From assembly GCA_029860075.1 (NCBI GenBank), contig JAOUBX010000003.1, positions 62,001 through 126,000 of the forward strand: a stretch of DNA of 64,000 nucleotides. The letters run 5' to 3'. Positions 38,669-47,585 of this stretch are shown one piece after another (the first letter of the stretch is position 1; every line of letters begins with the position of its first letter). This stretch comes from Deltaproteobacteria bacterium. Its GTDB lineage: Bacteria; Desulfobacterota; JADFVX01. Made by a program: the position numbers and the translations under genes. Below the pieces are notes generated by a model. The model made no database searches and was not told where the DNA came from. It saw nothing but the letters and a program-made list of their open reading frames with translations.

Positions 38669-39610
38669 ATGAAGCGCCTCATCTCCTCATTCATTCTCCT
38701 TATTTTCTCTCCCCTCTTTGCCTTTGCTGAAGAAAGTAATGCGGCGGGAGACAAATCAACAAATAATTTTAAACGTTATACCATAGAATATGAATTGGAC
38801 GCTTATTACTCAAATACGGGACTCTATGTCAACCTTACCGACTCGCCTGTTCCGGATGCAGGCGACATGACGGAATTAGCGGTTTATAAAAAACTCTTTT
38901 ACAGTTCCCTTCTTCCCCGATTTTTTGTTGTTGAGGCCTCCCTTTTCCCCATGCCCGTAACGGGTGTCTTTATCAGAAAAAATGATGAGGATTTTTACAA
39001 CAGGGCCCGTATTAATAGAAACGTCAATCTCGTTAAAGCCGTTACCGCAGGATTTGAAGAACCTTACGCTTTTAATTTGTTTCTCGGAAATGTACTCAAA
39101 TTTACTCGCCCCGGTGAAAAAGGAAAAAAAGGCAATTTTGGTTACATGGGCTACCTTTTAAGTGTGGGAGATTATCATATTAGAGATAATGAATTGATCT
39201 TCGATAAATGGGCTGAGCTGGAATGGAAAGTAAAAGGTGACCAGAAGTTCGAAAGTTACAAGCTAAGCTGGAGTTACCGCATTGGGGCCAAGTTCCACGA
39301 TCATAAAGACATAAAAGATGTTCTTTATATTGCTCTGAGACGAAGCCGCCTTGATTACAAGGCTTCGGCCGGATCCATTATTGACAATAGCGGGATTGAG
39401 TACAGGTATGATATAGACATGAATAGTCTGAGCCCTGTAAGGCACTACTTTATTGTAGATAAAAAACTTCCCTGGAAAGAAAAACATTTAGCTGCCTCCA
39501 TTGCGCTTGGCTTTATATGGGAAGGCAGCAGAAAATATACGGGCGCCCTGGAAAGAAAAGATAGAAAAGGGGACTTACAGTTTATTATCAGACCAAATAT
39601 TCATTTTTAG
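38669..39610 (+). CDS. Putative outer-membrane beta-barrel protein, unknown function
   Basis: A 313-residue protein with a clear signal peptide (about 1-20, FILLIFSPLFAFA) and many alternating hydrophobic/aromatic strands (YTIEYELDAYYSNTGLYVNL, FGYMGYLLSVGDYHI, YKLSWSYRIGAKFHDH), ending in FIIRPNIHF. The terminal Phe and strand pattern fit an outer-membrane barrel. There is no heme motif and no family I recognise. It lies upstream of three multiheme cytochrome genes on the same strand with gaps of about 190, -17 and 43 bases, so it might be the outer-membrane partner that carries or shields those cytochromes. That role is inference from position only. Confidence 0.65.
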   Translation: MKRLISSFILLIFSPLFAFAEESNAAGDKSTNNFKRYTIEYELDAYYSNTGLYVNLTDSPVPDAGDMTELAVYKKLFYSSLLPRFFVVEASLFPMPVTGVFIRKNDEDFYNRARINRNVNLVKAVTAGFEEPYAFNLFLGNVLKFTRPGEKGKKGNFGYMGYLLSVGDYHIRDNELIFDKWAELEWKVKGDQKFESYKLSWSYRIGAKFHDHKDIKDVLYIALRRSRLDYKASAGSIIDNSGIEYRYDIDMNSLSPVRHYFIVDKKLPWKEKHLAASIALGFIWEGSRKYTGALERKDRKGDLQFIIRPNIHF

Positions 39611-39803
39611 TGACTGCCGCACTTTATTTCAATAAATATTTACTCATAATATTATCTCTAAATCATTAAAACTAAACTACTTTTTTTATGGATCTTCCTA
39701 TCAGGATCACATTTATTTCATTTGAAGTATTGAATACTAAAAGAATCCTTTTAAATTAAGATTTCTTTTGTTATTATCGGTTAACAATTCAAATTATTTT
39801 ACA

Positions 39804-40196
39804 ATGATTGATATGAAAAAGTTATCTCATTTATTAATTTTATTGTTTATCCTTCTTTTCTTAACCGATAATTCCGCCACAGCGGCAACAACAGGACAAT
39901 ATGGCGATGTCATTCTCAATAAAAATGCTGCTTCCATGAGGGAAGTTGGCGTCAAGGATGTCTTGTTTCCCCACACGTTCCATCGAATTAGATTTAAATG
40001 CAAGGTCTGCCATAATGATATTTTTGTCATGAAGGCCGGAGCCAATGAAATCAACATGAACGTCATTATGGAGGGCGAGATGTGCGGTAAATGCCATAAT
40101 GGAATCATAGCCTGGGAACCTATCGAGTGTGAAAAATGTCATTCAATGAGACCCGGCTATACGGGAGGTGTAGTACAAAATGCAAAGAGGAAATAA
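39804..40196 (+). CDS. Triheme c(7)-type cytochrome
   Basis: A small exported electron carrier of about 130 residues with a signal peptide (LLILLFILLFLTDNSATA). It has three heme sites CKVCH, CGKCH and CEKCH, spaced as in the c(7)-type triheme domain, with the surrounding pattern VLFPHTFHRIRFKCKVCHND, IFVMKAGANEINMN and HNGIIAWEP. Histidines in FPHTFHR probably give distal ligands. The protein at 55937-56314 is a close paralog (VGVKDVLFPH against AGVKDVLFPH). The ATG at 39804 or 39813 is likelier than a TTG at 39768; none has a strong ribosome site. It overlaps the next cytochrome gene by 17 bases. Confidence 0.9.
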   Translation: MIDMKKLSHLLILLFILLFLTDNSATAATTGQYGDVILNKNAASMREVGVKDVLFPHTFHRIRFKCKVCHNDIFVMKAGANEINMNVIMEGEMCGKCHNGIIAWEPIECEKCHSMRPGYTGGVVQNAKRK

Positions 40197-40926
40197 AGTA
40201 AAAAATACCGCCTTTAGAAACACTTATAAGGCTTTATTTTTTTTATTTATTTTTTCTATTCCTCTTTCTGTTATGTCCTGCACAAAGCCCCTTGCAAGTT
40301 CGAAAAAGCTCGTCTTTACACCTCCCCCTGCTGAAGCTGAACTCATTGGAGGAAAAGATAAAAAAAACATTATTGACCAACGCTTTCTCCCAAAAGACAA
40401 ATATGGTCTTGTTGACTGGAAAGAAGTTATTAACAGGAACCTCATCAACCCTGCTTCATCTTTAGACCCCGATGAAGCGGCCGGCAAAGAGGAAGAGACA
40501 GCCGACTTTGTTATTATCTGGTCAAGCACCATTAAACCGTCCCTGTCATTTTCTCCCATCGTAAAAACCATTCCTATCGGTGGAAATAATTACAAGTTCG
40601 AGATGGGAATCGATTTCCAGAGAATACTCGAAAGAATAATATTCAGTAAAGAATCGCCACTTGGCAAAACAAATCCAAAAGGTATTGACTTTATACTGAA
40701 ACCTAAAGTCGGACTCATGGCCGATGCCTACTTCCCACATAATATCCACACTTACTGGCTTGATTGTAAAAACTGTCATCCATCAATATTTCCCATTAAG
40801 GACTCTCAATTGGTTAGAGTCTCAATGACTGAAATATTTAAGGGGGAGTTTTGTGGCAAGTGCCACGGCAAGGTGGCGTTTCCAGTGACCGATTGCGGGC
40901 GTTGTCACCTGGAGAACCTGTTATAA
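40180..40926 (+). CDS. Triheme c(7)-type cytochrome lipoprotein
   Basis: A 248-residue exported protein: hydrophobic signal about 18-33 ending in SVMSC, a probable lipoprotein site, then a spacer of about 160 residues without hemes. That spacer contains FLPKDKYGLVDWKEVINRNL, a segment type also present in the other long cytochromes of the window. A c(7)-type domain with CKNCH, CGKCH and CGRCH closes the protein (YFPHNIHTYWLDCKNCHPSI, FCGKCHGKVAFPVTDC). It probably passes electrons at the periplasmic face of a membrane. It starts inside the end of the preceding gene behind GGGAGG, indicating co-translation. Confidence 0.88.
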   Translation: MQRGNKVKNTAFRNTYKALFFLFIFSIPLSVMSCTKPLASSKKLVFTPPPAEAELIGGKDKKNIIDQRFLPKDKYGLVDWKEVINRNLINPASSLDPDEAAGKEEETADFVIIWSSTIKPSLSFSPIVKTIPIGGNNYKFEMGIDFQRILERIIFSKESPLGKTNPKGIDFILKPKVGLMADAYFPHNIHTYWLDCKNCHPSIFPIKDSQLVRVSMTEIFKGEFCGKCHGKVAFPVTDCGRCHLENLL

Positions 40927-40969
40927 ATTATAATGACTTTTTTTCTTTTCTTTATGGAGGGTTGATCTG

Positions 40970-42139
40970 ATGAATATTTTTCTGTCTCGTTTTTTGTTAT
41001 CTCTTATCTTCTTAATTGCTCTTTGTGGCAATTTATTTGCCGAATCAAGCCCTTTTAGAGAAAACTTCACAGCAAAGTATAAGGCTTTAAAGTTTGAGGA
41101 GCTTGCGCTTCTTGTCAAGAAAAACAAGGACATCTTACCTTCCGAAATTCTAGCCATGATAATAGAAGCCGATTCTCCGGAAATGGCTTTTGAAGATAAA
41201 ATCAATCTGCTTGATATTGCAAACACGATGGCATACATGTTTACAAACTGGCATGGATCAAACAAGGAGGTTGAAAAGTATCTAAAAGTAATAGTTCAAA
41301 TGATTTCAAAAGAGGTAGCGAAGGAGAATGCACGGGTTGCCAAACTGATGAAATGGAAAAAACAGGAAGCCTTTCTTGGCAACTTTGTTATGAAAAAAAA
41401 TATGAAAGCCATGCAAAAAAAAGGTTTGGCGCCTGTTCTTTACCCTCACTGGACGCATCGCATATGGTTTGAATGCAAGGTCTGCCATGAAGACATTTTT
41501 ACAATGAAACGATGGAGCAATAATCTCTCTCATAATGCCTTCAAGGAGGGCAAAACCTGTGGAACATGCCATGATGGCAAACTCGCCTTTCATACCGAAA
41601 AAGATTGTATAAATTGCCATGTTGCAGGTAAAGCCGAATCAGCACACCTCTATAAAACTGATGCTGTTAACCACGATAAGATCAAAAAAGTAGCAGAGAA
41701 GGTCGGTTCAAAATGGTATCCCGAAAAACTAAAAGACGGTAAATTGCCACTTGATAAATTTGGTTTTATTAACTGGGCCGAGTTGGTTAAGGGCAAGTAT
41801 TTCACCCCTCTGCCTTCACTGAGTAATGAGGTAAAAGAAGAGACAAGGGACAACAAAATTCTCTTTGAAAGCAGAAGCAGGGTAGTAAAAAACGTTCTTT
41901 TTGATCATGGCATTCATTCCGACCTGATAAAATGTTCCGTCTGTCATCCTGCCATATTCATAGATAAAGTAGGCGCCAATAATATGAAGATGACCTTTCT
42001 TGCCGCCGGTCAGTTCTGCGGTCGCTGCCATGGGAAGGTCTCCTTCCCGATTAAAGACTGCAAAAGATGTCATAATGTAGCTAAAACAGAAACACCGGAG
42101 GGTGTACTTATTCATGAGAACAAAGCAAAACAGGGCTAA
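40970..42139 (+). CDS. Hexaheme cytochrome with two c(7)-type domains
   Basis: A 389-residue exported protein with signal peptide about 1-24 (FLLSLIFLIALCGNLFA) and a GGAGGG site before its ATG. A helical N-terminal part without hemes (about 25-150) is followed by one triheme domain (CKVCH, CGTCH, CINCH), a linker with LPLDKFGFINWAELVKGKYF, and a second triheme domain (CSVCH, CGRCH, CKRCH; FDHGIHSDLIKCSVCHPAIF). The first domain has MKRWSNNLSHN where the others have MKxGAN-IxM, a divergence at the usual loop. Layout suggests a short heme wire in the periplasm. It ends the plus-strand cytochrome cluster. Confidence 0.9.
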   Translation: MNIFLSRFLLSLIFLIALCGNLFAESSPFRENFTAKYKALKFEELALLVKKNKDILPSEILAMIIEADSPEMAFEDKINLLDIANTMAYMFTNWHGSNKEVEKYLKVIVQMISKEVAKENARVAKLMKWKKQEAFLGNFVMKKNMKAMQKKGLAPVLYPHWTHRIWFECKVCHEDIFTMKRWSNNLSHNAFKEGKTCGTCHDGKLAFHTEKDCINCHVAGKAESAHLYKTDAVNHDKIKKVAEKVGSKWYPEKLKDGKLPLDKFGFINWAELVKGKYFTPLPSLSNEVKEETRDNKILFESRSRVVKNVLFDHGIHSDLIKCSVCHPAIFIDKVGANNMKMTFLAAGQFCGRCHGKVSFPIKDCKRCHNVAKTETPEGVLIHENKAKQG

Positions 42140-42250
42140 GGAATTAGCTCTGCCGTAAACAGCGGCTTTTAAGAAACAGGACAACCACCCCTTCTTATCC
42201 CGGAAAAGTGCAAACAGCGCTGCTGTCTGAAATTTAAGGCAATAACAAAA

Positions 42251-42276
42251 AAAGCCGGTCTCTGGAGACCGGCTTT
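42251..42276 (-). terminator. Rho-independent terminator of the malate-Hdr-fumarate reductase operon
   Basis: AAAGCCGGTCT-CTGG-AGACCGGCTTT is a perfect 11-bp stem. On the minus strand it is followed by a T run (GGCTTTTTTTGTTATT), as needed to end transcription of the minus-strand operon whose last stop is at 42300. On the plus strand the T run is missing, so it serves mainly the minus side. Confidence 0.85.
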
Positions 42277-42299
42277 AAAATCAACAAAGCTTAATCTTT

Positions 42300-43958
42300 T
42301 TAGATATTCATTTGTGACCACTGCCTGTTTTTAACTTCTTCCGGCGCATAGTCAGGTAGAACCATTGGACCAACCGGCGCTTCTTTTATTCCCGCCTTAT
42401 CCAAATCTTTTTCAAAGGTTTCAACATGCTTTAGATTAAGCTTACCCTGTTTAACGCTCTTTGCATGTTCTGAAGCGGCAATTCCTGCCCTACGGCCAAA
42501 GACTAAAATGTCAAGCAGTGAGTTACCCATCAGTCTGTTTCTTCCATGAACACCACCGGTTACCTCTCCCGCACTGTAGAATCCGGGAAGTGTCGTATCT
42601 CCCTTATCCATAATATGAATTCCGCCATTCTGATAGTGCAGTGTCGGATAAATTAACATAGGTACCTTACTGATATCGATTCCATGTCTGATAAACTGAA
42701 TATATTTGGCTGGAAGTTCTTTTCTAACGGTTCCTTCTCCATGAAGTTCATCGATCATTGGAGAATCAAGCCATACACCTACCCTGCCTATGGGAGTCAT
42801 TACCCCTTTGCCAATATCAAGGCATTCCCTGATAATACAGGAAGATTCAATGTCCCGAGGTTCCAAAGGAAAACAGAACTGTTCACCTTCTACATTAAGA
42901 AGCTGAGCACCAAGGCCTCTTACCTTTTCAGTAATAAGAAGTCCAACATTCTGCTCGGGGTAAACAGCACCGGTTGGATGATACTGAGTTGAATCCATAA
43001 GAACGTTCTTTACACCTGCCCTGTATGCCATAACAAGTCCATCAGCAGTAGCTCCATAGTGATTAGTACAGGCAAAACCCTGAATATGAAGCCTTCCTCC
43101 ACCACCGGTTGCCATAACAACAGACTTAGCCTTAACGGTAATAAATTCCTTAGTTTCCAGATTGAATAAAATAGCACCGGAGCAATTTCCCTTGTCATCA
43201 AGAATCAGTTCTATTGCCGGAGCAAACTCGATAACTTTAATATCCTGAGACCTGTTCCTTGCTTCATCTCTAACTACACGCATGATCTCAGCACCGGTCA
43301 TATCTCCAGCCGAGTGCATTCTTTTTCTTGATGTACCACCACCATGGCGAGCGCGTAACCTTCCGTCTGACTCTTTATCAAACATGACTCCCAGACCTTC
43401 AAGCCAGCTCAAAATAAGTGGCGCATCATTAGTCAGTGCTCCCACAAGCTTCGGCTCATTGGTAAAGTGCCCGCCGCCGATAACGTCAAGGTAGTGATAG
43501 TAAGGCGAATCCGGCTCCTGTGTAGCTCCCTGAATCCCCCCCTCTGCCATTACTGTATTTGAATCGCCATGCCTCAATTTTGTCGCAATAACAACCTTGC
43601 ATCCCGCTTCCTGAGCCATGAGTGCAGCCGCTGTTCCGGCTCCACCGCCGCCAATAACCAGAACATCGGTCTCAATATCACAGGATGAAAGATCGACGTT
43701 CTTTACATTAACACGACTTTTTGATTCAAGTATATTAACAACTTCTTCAGGAAGAAAATCACCCTTATTTGGGCCTACTTTAACTGTACGTTTTCCTTCA
43801 GGCTTATAATCGGGGTGATATTTATCAAGCCACTCTTTCCGTTGATCGAGAGTTAAAGCAGGAAAGTTATCACCCTTTCTGGCTTTAGCTACCCTCTCAG
43901 GTCTCGTCTTTTCAACGGCAGCTATCAGTTTTTTTAGTTCTTCAGGATATCCTGACAT
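42300..43958 (-). CDS. Soluble fumarate reductase/succinate dehydrogenase-like flavoprotein
   Basis: A 552-residue FAD enzyme of the succinate dehydrogenase/fumarate reductase family, interconverting fumarate and succinate. Seen: an N-terminal extension of about 90 residues, FAD fold TDVLVIGGGGAGTAAALMAQ, HGDSNTVMAEGGIQ around the flavin attachment region, substrate and active-site segments (STQYHPTGAVYPEQ, RDIESSCIIRECL) and HGRNRLMGNSLLDILVFGRR. No Tat or Sec signal is visible, so it should be cytoplasmic. No gene for a membrane anchor (SdhC/FrdC) is present; the iron-sulfur partner is the gene just upstream. This resembles the methanogen thiol:fumarate reductase more than membrane complex II. 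It is the last gene of a twelve-gene operon. Confidence 0.88.
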   Translation of the reverse strand: MSGYPEELKKLIAAVEKTRPERVAKARKGDNFPALTLDQRKEWLDKYHPDYKPEGKRTVKVGPNKGDFLPEEVVNILESKSRVNVKNVDLSSCDIETDVLVIGGGGAGTAAALMAQEAGCKVVIATKLRHGDSNTVMAEGGIQGATQEPDSPYYHYLDVIGGGHFTNEPKLVGALTNDAPLILSWLEGLGVMFDKESDGRLRARHGGGTSRKRMHSAGDMTGAEIMRVVRDEARNRSQDIKVIEFAPAIELILDDKGNCSGAILFNLETKEFITVKAKSVVMATGGGGRLHIQGFACTNHYGATADGLVMAYRAGVKNVLMDSTQYHPTGAVYPEQNVGLLITEKVRGLGAQLLNVEGEQFCFPLEPRDIESSCIIRECLDIGKGVMTPIGRVGVWLDSPMIDELHGEGTVRKELPAKYIQFIRHGIDISKVPMLIYPTLHYQNGGIHIMDKGDTTLPGFYSAGEVTGGVHGRNRLMGNSLLDILVFGRRAGIAASEHAKSVKQGKLNLKHVETFEKDLDKAGIKEAPVGPMVLPDYAPEEVKNRQWSQMNI

Positions 43959-43987
43959 GGCAAATCTCCTTATAAAATCTCAATATA

Positions 43988-44776
43988 TTAGAGGCGACTT
44001 TTATCTTCAGGCATCCATTCGCCCGGTTTAGCAAGATCGGGTTCCCTCTCTCTTTCAAGATAAAGTTTCTTGAGAGAATCTTCATCAAGGGTAGCAAGTT
44101 CATCCAGCATAGGTACGTACTTTTCAGCATTTACATCTTCAACCCTGCTTTTCATATGCGCTGCTGCAGGCGTAAGAATTTTTGCATGAAGCCTTCTAGC
44201 CATGAGAGCTGCATTAGGCTGTGAAATCTGTGCAGGGCAACGGCTGGCACATAAACCGCAAAGAATACAATCAAAGGATTTGTGAGCAGCTTTGCTAATG
44301 TTACCCTGCTTCATTGCAGCGATATAACCCATAACGTCGATATCCATGGGACACGTTCTTGTGCAGGTAGCACAACCGACACATTTAAAAACTTCAGGAT
44401 AATGTGTTCTTATAATTTCTTCAGGACTACCTTCAAGACCTTCAATGTCATAAGCTGATCGCTTCATAGGAAAGAAAGGCAATTGAGTAATAATCATATT
44501 TGCTTCAGCAACCGTTTGACATGCTAAACCGGTTTTCAGCTTATAATCACCTTCAAATCGATAGAAAAAGCCACAAGCCCCACAGATTCCACCACGACAG
44601 CCACATCCTCTTGTATACTGATAACCTGCATACTCTACCGCTTTCATCACGGTCAGCGTCTCGGGAATCATATATTCCTTCCCCATTATAACAAGGGGAA
44701 TCTTTTTTGCACCTTCCGGCAGGATTGTTTTGTCACCGCAGGCGATAGCAGGCTTTATTTTCTTATCTTTTCCCAT
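43988..44776 (-). CDS. Fumarate reductase-like iron-sulfur subunit
   Basis: A 262-residue electron-transfer subunit. The N-terminal half is a [2Fe-2S] ferredoxin fold with TRGCGCRGGICGACGFFYR plus a downstream Cys (LACQTV). The C-terminal half carries two clusters of [4Fe-4S] type: CVGCATCTRTCPMD and CILCGLCASRCPAQ. Membrane complex II iron-sulfur subunits have a similar layout, but the cysteine spacing and the ending (about 70 charged residues) differ, and no anchor subunit exists here. It should wire the flavoprotein downstream to the Hdr proteins upstream. In methanogen TfrB a CCG domain is fused to such a subunit; here the CCG function may be supplied by the separate HdrB. A GGAGGA site precedes the ATG. 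Confidence 0.87.
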   Translation of the reverse strand: MGKDKKIKPAIACGDKTILPEGAKKIPLVIMGKEYMIPETLTVMKAVEYAGYQYTRGCGCRGGICGACGFFYRFEGDYKLKTGLACQTVAEANMIITQLPFFPMKRSAYDIEGLEGSPEEIIRTHYPEVFKCVGCATCTRTCPMDIDVMGYIAAMKQGNISKAAHKSFDCILCGLCASRCPAQISQPNAALMARRLHAKILTPAAAHMKSRVEDVNAEKYVPMLDELATLDEDSLKKLYLEREREPDLAKPGEWMPEDKSRL

Positions 44777-44796
44777 CTAATCCTCCAATAAATACT

Positions 44797-45630
44797 CTAA
44801 AAATCATTCGGCATTGCAGCTATCTCTGCCGCCGTAAAAACCGGTCCGTCTTTACAAACATAAATATTGCCAACATTGCAGCGTCCGCATTTACCCAAAC
44901 CGCACTTCATCCTGTTTTCAAGGGTCGATATGACCTGATCCTCTGTAAAACCGAGCTTTTCCAGTGATTGAAGTGAAAATTTAATCATTATGGGTGGTCC
45001 GCATACAATGGCTATGGTATTCTCGCTCGATGGATTCGTCTCTTCCAAAACTGTCGGTACAAAGCCAACCTTCCCTTTCCATTCCGGTGTTTCACCACCA
45101 GGATCGACAGTTGTAACCATCTTTACATCTTTTCGTTCTTCCCAGTGTTTTAATTCTTCCTTATAAACAAGGTCGGCTACCGATCTTGCACCGTAAACGA
45201 TTGTAATGTCGCCGAAATCTTCACGTTGGTCAAGAACGGTCCAGATAACGGAACGAAGTGGAGGAAGAGCAATACCACCGGCAACGAATATCAGGTTTTT
45301 ACCCTTCCATTGGTCAACGGGAAAAGTATTGCCATAAGGTCCCCTGAACCCGATAGTATCACCTATTTCTAACCTGGAAAGTGCCTCAGTAACCTTACCA
45401 ACTTTTCTAAAGGTACACTGTATATATCCCTTTCTCGTATCTGCTGAAGCAATGCAGAATGTTGACTCCCCATGGCCAAAGGCGGAATATTCACCAAACT
45501 GACCGGTCTTGAATTCAAAACTATCCCGCATTTTTTCATCTTTAAATACAAGTTGAAAGGTTTTAACATCGGGAGTTTCTACGGTTATATCCTCTATGGT
45601 CATGAGGTGTGGAACGTAAAGATTGTGCAT
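44797..45630 (-). CDS. flxA: FlxA-type FAD/NAD(P)H-binding oxidoreductase
   Basis: A 277-residue flavoprotein expected to take electrons from NADH, the entry point of Flx-Hdr systems. Seen: FAD barrel segment TGQFGEYSAFGHGESTFCIA, NAD-binding fold KNLIFVAGGIALPPLRSVIW and VYGARSVADLVYKEEL, the family motif CGPPIMIKF, and a C-terminal [2Fe-2S] site KCGLGKCGRCNVGNIYVC. It resembles the B subunits of anaerobic sulfite reductase and of archaeal sulfhydrogenase. AGGAG precedes the ATG. With the two iron-sulfur proteins and the MvhD-like protein upstream it completes the four-part Flx module. Assignment rests on family resemblance plus gene order. Confidence 0.85.
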   Translation of the reverse strand: MHNLYVPHLMTIEDITVETPDVKTFQLVFKDEKMRDSFEFKTGQFGEYSAFGHGESTFCIASADTRKGYIQCTFRKVGKVTEALSRLEIGDTIGFRGPYGNTFPVDQWKGKNLIFVAGGIALPPLRSVIWTVLDQREDFGDITIVYGARSVADLVYKEELKHWEERKDVKMVTTVDPGGETPEWKGKVGFVPTVLEETNPSSENTIAIVCGPPIMIKFSLQSLEKLGFTEDQVISTLENRMKCGLGKCGRCNVGNIYVCKDGPVFTAAEIAAMPNDF

Positions 45631-45644
45631 CTGAAATTTCTCCT

Positions 45645-46670
45645 TTAAACCGACATCTCTGAGATTTCCGTCATTGCTTCCGTAATGTCCACATTAACAG
45701 GACAAACCCTTATACATCGACCACATCCTACACAGCCCTTCTTTTCAAACCTGTCAGGATAGATCTTGAACTTACAGCTAAACCTGTTTCTCCATCTTTG
45801 CGACTGATGCTCTCTCGGATTATGGCCTGATGCATGAAGCGTAAAATGATCAAACTGACATCCATCCCAGTTTTTAACTCTTTTGCCTTGATCACCGTAT
45901 GGTTCGTCAACAAGATCAAAGCAGTGACAGGTTGGGCAAACAAAGGTGCATCCGCCACAGCCGACACATTTGGCAGCCAGATCATCCCAAACCTTATGTT
46001 CGAAGTTTTTAGGATCATCGAGCCATGCCTTAATTTTGTCAATGCTCACACCCAGATCGGCTACCTCAGCAATAGGTTCTATTTCAGTAGCCTCATTTCC
46101 TTCTAGAAAAATGTCACTGTACCTGGCAACAAGAGCTTCCCCTTCTTCTGTAACTACTTCAGCTAAATAACCGCCCTCTTTTGTCTTTTTAAGAAGGATA
46201 TCACTCCCCTCAGTTCCATCAGGGGCATAACCTACAGAAGTACAGAAACAACTTTCATCAGCATTATTACATGCAACAGAAATGATGGTTACCTTCTTCT
46301 TACGCTCAGTAAAAAGGTTGTCTATGTAATCCCAGGTAAAAACACTGTTTAATGAAATTACAGCAGCTGCATCACAAGGCCTCACGCCCAGAAGTACAGT
46401 CTCCTTAATGGTGGGCTTTTCAGGCTCAACATGAACATTCGTGCCATCGAGCTTATATCTCATGACAGTCTCATGTTGTGGAAAGAAAGCATCTTTAGGA
46501 GAGTACCTTCCAATTATTTCATCAAGGTCAAGTTGAGACACTTGAGAAACCTCATCATATATCACCATTCCGGCTTCGTTCTTTTTAGGTCCTACGACTC
46601 TCGTATCAGCGGCATTCATCGCTTCAACAAGTTTTTTCAGGCCATCTTCTTTCAGCAGCTTAAGTGTCAT
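45645..46670 (-). CDS. Flx-type 4Fe-4S dicluster protein (AsrA/HydB-like)
   Basis: A 341-residue cytoplasmic iron-sulfur protein resembling the A subunit of anaerobic sulfite reductase and the beta subunit of archaeal NAD(P)-linked hydrogenases. The N-terminal part has GVRPCDAAAVISLNSVF and CNNADESCFCTS, typical of that family; the C-terminal part has two [4Fe-4S] motifs, CVGCGGCTFVCPTCHC and CVGCGRCIRVCPVN. It should pass electrons between FlxA and the Hdr proteins. It is one of the two iron-sulfur Flx subunits (FlxB or FlxC); I do not choose between those names. GGAGAAG precedes the ATG and the next gene follows within 14 bases. Confidence 0.85.
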   Translation of the reverse strand: MTLKLLKEDGLKKLVEAMNAADTRVVGPKKNEAGMVIYDEVSQVSQLDLDEIIGRYSPKDAFFPQHETVMRYKLDGTNVHVEPEKPTIKETVLLGVRPCDAAAVISLNSVFTWDYIDNLFTERKKKVTIISVACNNADESCFCTSVGYAPDGTEGSDILLKKTKEGGYLAEVVTEEGEALVARYSDIFLEGNEATEIEPIAEVADLGVSIDKIKAWLDDPKNFEHKVWDDLAAKCVGCGGCTFVCPTCHCFDLVDEPYGDQGKRVKNWDGCQFDHFTLHASGHNPREHQSQRWRNRFSCKFKIYPDRFEKKGCVGCGRCIRVCPVNVDITEAMTEISEMSV

Positions 46671-46688
46671 TATATCTTCTCCGTAAAA

Positions 46689-47585
46689 CTACCTGATAAA
46701 ATCTTCTTTATCGTCTTCCTTGAAGGAGACAAAAGGTGGTATCTCTTCAGTCTGGTATCCTGCTCTATACCCCTCAAAGGCTTCGTAATTGAGCTTGGAC
46801 ATTTCCTGGTTAATAACATTCAAAGGTATTTCAGCGGGACAGGACCTGTCACATTCGCCGCAGAAGGTACATCTGCCCGACAAATCCATTGCACGCTTAA
46901 TATTCCATGCGTAGTTTCCTCTGGAATGGGCGCTTGTTTCGATCCACTGTGGTCTGTTCTTCTCGGTAATACAAACATCACAATAACAAAGGGGGCAAAC
47001 CTTTTTGCAGGCATAACATTTAATGCACCTGTCAAAGTGCTCCATCCAGTAGTTCCACTTTTCACTTTGAGATAATCCCCTGACTCTATCAACCTCATCA
47101 TAAATACCACCGGTCATTGGTTCTAGGGCATTAGATTCCACTCCCTCGCCAAATAGATGATCAAAGTCGGTAGGCGTATTTACATCGCAAGTGATACATT
47201 TTATCGATTTCTCATCATCGCTAAGAGTGTTTCCGTCGTAAACAACTTCCTTATCGACAACACCATCACAGGTAACTCCCAGAATTAGGATATCTTCTCT
47301 TTTAAACTGGTTCTCCTGGATGAGAACGTTAATAGTCTTAATGTCGCAACCCTTTGCAACAATGGCTACTTTCCCTTTTTTCATAAAATCAAACTTGCGT
47401 GTAAGATATATAACAAGATTGTTGACGCAGGCAGGTGTAAATATCAGTTTTTCACACTCTTCCGGTGTATAGGCAAAATAAGGCTTTGTCTTACCCTTCT
47501 TGGTTCCGGCAGCGTAACCAATAATCGTGGTCACATCACCACTTTGTAGAAGTTCCTTAGCCTTGCTGCGCAAAGATTCCATCAT
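46689..47585 (-). CDS. Flx-type 4Fe-4S protein with FrhB-like N-terminal region
   Basis: A 298-residue cytoplasmic protein. The N-terminal two thirds (AYTPEECEKLIFTPACVNNL, VAIVAKGCDIKTINVLIQEN, GVTCDGVVD) resemble the F420-hydrogenase/dehydrogenase beta-subunit family. Two [4Fe-4S] motifs follow, CIKCYACKKVCPLCYC and CTFCGECDRSCPAE. It is the second iron-sulfur subunit of the Flx module. The start overlaps the MvhD-like gene by 29 bases; two adjacent ATGs (47585, 47582) follow AGAGGAG, the second at better spacing. The overlap implies tight stoichiometry with its partner. Confidence 0.82.
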   Translation of the reverse strand: MMESLRSKAKELLQSGDVTTIIGYAAGTKKGKTKPYFAYTPEECEKLIFTPACVNNLVIYLTRKFDFMKKGKVAIVAKGCDIKTINVLIQENQFKREDILILGVTCDGVVDKEVVYDGNTLSDDEKSIKCITCDVNTPTDFDHLFGEGVESNALEPMTGGIYDEVDRVRGLSQSEKWNYWMEHFDRCIKCYACKKVCPLCYCDVCITEKNRPQWIETSAHSRGNYAWNIKRAMDLSGRCTFCGECDRSCPAEIPLNVINQEMSKLNYEAFEGYRAGYQTEEIPPFVSFKEDDKEDFIR

